Below, piece by piece: positions 63,094 to 64,000 of a stretch of DNA of 64,000 nt. A model generated the notes under the pieces. It was given only the letters and a program-made list of their open reading frames with translations. It was not told the DNA's origin and did not search any database. The position numbers and the translations under genes are program-made. This DNA is from Prolixibacteraceae bacterium (GTDB lineage: Bacteria; Bacteroidota; Bacteroidia; Bacteroidales; Prolixibacteraceae). The DNA is taken from positions 62,001 through 126,000 of the forward strand of contig JALNYZ010000009.1 in assembly GCA_023229575.1 (NCBI GenBank), read 5' to 3'. How positions within the stretch are numbered: the stretch's first letter is position 1; every line of letters starts with the position of its first letter.

Positions 63094-64000
63094 ATGAAAA
63101 AAATATTTAATTACCTGATACTCTTATCCGTTTTTTCAATAATTACGATTGACCTACCTGCAAGGTCGATTATCACACCTGAAGATCAGATATATCAAAG
63201 ACGTGATAGCGGCTACATTACCCTGGGCAACAACCATCTGGAGATCTGCCTTTCAGAGAAGGATGGTACGATCCGTCACCTGATCAACAAGACCGATAAA
63301 GTCGACTATTGCAACCAGGTATTGGGGGCTTCAAACCGCGACCCGGAAGTACCGCTCAAAGAAGAGTTGGTGGGGGAAAGGATCGGAGGGGTGATGGTCT
63401 GTGATGACCTGGCCCAAAAAACATTTTCAGACCTCGCGGGAGGTTCAGTGATTTCGAATATCAGGATACTCAAAAACAAGGATGGTATTACCTGTACATT
63501 TGATAAGGCGTTTAAAGGTGCGGATTTTATCCTCAGACAAAGCTTTACGATCAGGGAGGACCATGTGCGATGGGAACTGCATGCCAGAAAAATCCGGGGA
63601 GCTGACCGATCACTGAGGCTGGTGCAATTACTACCTTTTCCCACCTGGGAATATTCCTGTTGGGCCCCGATCGCAGAGACGATCCCCACCAACCCCTGGT
63701 TGCCATTTCAGGTCACCTATGGCCAGCAGGATGCCGGGGCCGTCGGGAACGACAACTGGAGAACCGCCATCCCAATGATGGTGTTCTGGAGTGGAAGGCA
63801 AAAAAACGCCCTCTGTCTGGTTAACCCTTTCGAGATACCGGCAGTCAGGATTCGTTATCGCAATAATATAGGAATTGCCGAGGACTTTCACTGGAATAGC
63901 CGTAACTATAAGCTTGACGAACGTCCCTACCTCCAGGTTATCAGCGAGTACCTCGGACTTCGGGATAAGAAGGAAGCAGTTACAGGGCTATTGATCACGC
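63094..64000 (+). CDS. Secreted protein with N-terminal beta-sandwich, 3' end outside window
   Basis: Open frame from ATG 63094 to the window edge (302 codons seen), 21 bases after the DUF4832 gene. Signal peptide (FNYLILLSVFSIITI, cut near ARS). Then a beta-rich domain: YITLGNNHLEICLSEKDGTI, then RHLINKTD; later VRWELHARKI and FPTWEYSCWAP. The opening, a glycan-like scaffold with N-x-L-E-I and a 'KTG'-type turn, is what large glycosidases with mutarotase-like N-terminal domains show. A catalytic barrel, if present, lies beyond the window. Family not identified. Confidence 0.75.
   Translation, partial: MKKIFNYLILLSVFSIITIDLPARSIITPEDQIYQRRDSGYITLGNNHLEICLSEKDGTIRHLINKTDKVDYCNQVLGASNRDPEVPLKEELVGERIGGVMVCDDLAQKTFSDLAGGSVISNIRILKNKDGITCTFDKAFKGADFILRQSFTIREDHVRWELHARKIRGADRSLRLVQLLPFPTWEYSCWAPIAETIPTNPWLPFQVTYGQQDAGAVGNDNWRTAIPMMVFWSGRQKNALCLVNPFEIPAVRIRYRNNIGIAEDFHWNSRNYKLDERPYLQVISEYLGLRDKKEAVTGLLIT

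Noticed and set aside
1..64000. CRISPR arrays, tRNA/rRNA genes, integrases or transposases
   Set aside because: No regularly spaced repeats, no tRNA-like cloverleaf and no recombinase motifs were seen on either strand.

Overview
The window is a glycan-utilisation island from a member of the phylum Bacteroidota. The evidence is five SusC/SusD outer-membrane pairs, two ECF sigma/FecR systems, lipoproteins with a Cys-Lys-Asp type surface-export signature, and promoters of the Bacteroidota TTTG/TAnnTTTG type. The style (many secreted hydrolases, long SusC leaders) would suit a free-living Bacteroidales/Marinilabiliales-like organism, but nothing here fixes the family. Nearly every gene is on the + strand. 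The only minus-strand protein gene is a GntR regulator at 17653-18687. No tRNA, rRNA, CRISPR array, transposase or phage gene was seen.

Layout. (A) 1-9252: two SusC/SusD pairs in tandem, the first cut by the window edge, ended by a strong terminator. (B) 9446-16894: an operator/promoter, then a beta-helix lipoprotein with InlB-type repeats, GH31, GH20, a sugar-porter MFS transporter and a UroD-family protein with a zinc methyltransferase motif. (C) 17085-22730: an ECF sigma gene, a GntR regulator and a divergent catabolic cassette (two medium-chain dehydrogenases, a TIM-barrel isomerase, a ribulose-phosphate-3-epimerase-like enzyme), then a decayed start of an L-rhamnose isomerase gene. (D) 22890-38881: FecR, STN-type SusC, SusD, a ceramidase-like hydrolase, GH3, GH51, a second isomerase, a PhyH oxygenase and a second ceramidase-like enzyme. 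(E) 39128-52598: a second sigma, FecR, STN-SusC/SusD, a second SusC/SusD and a DUF1735 surface lipoprotein. (F) 53009-64000: a second beta-helix lipoprotein, GH3, GH31, a DUF5107-TPR protein, a DUF4832 protein and an incomplete secreted protein.

How they fit together. SusC/SusD pairs and the DUF1735 lipoprotein would bind and import oligosaccharides. Secreted GH3, GH20, GH31, GH51, beta-helix, DUF5107 and DUF4832 proteins would trim them. The MFS porter brings monosaccharides through the inner membrane, and the dehydrogenase/isomerase/epimerase cassette would handle an unusual sugar or polyol. Substrate signals through the two STN-SusC proteins to FecR and the ECF sigma factors. The A+B and E+F blocks have the same order (double SusCD, then beta-helix lipoprotein, then GH31), so the locus looks like two diverged copies of one module.

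The most notable non-coding observation: at both FecR/STN-SusC junctions, and not at the other SusC starts that are visible, the minus strand carries a TAnnTTTG box ending on the A of the susC ATG. It is followed 44-46 nt later by a perfect hairpin with a T-run. This predicts two cis-antisense RNAs of about 75 nt, similar in concept to DonS of Bacteroides fragilis. A second is a 42-bp element (37/42 identical) placed at the same distance from a -7-like box in front of two transcription units.
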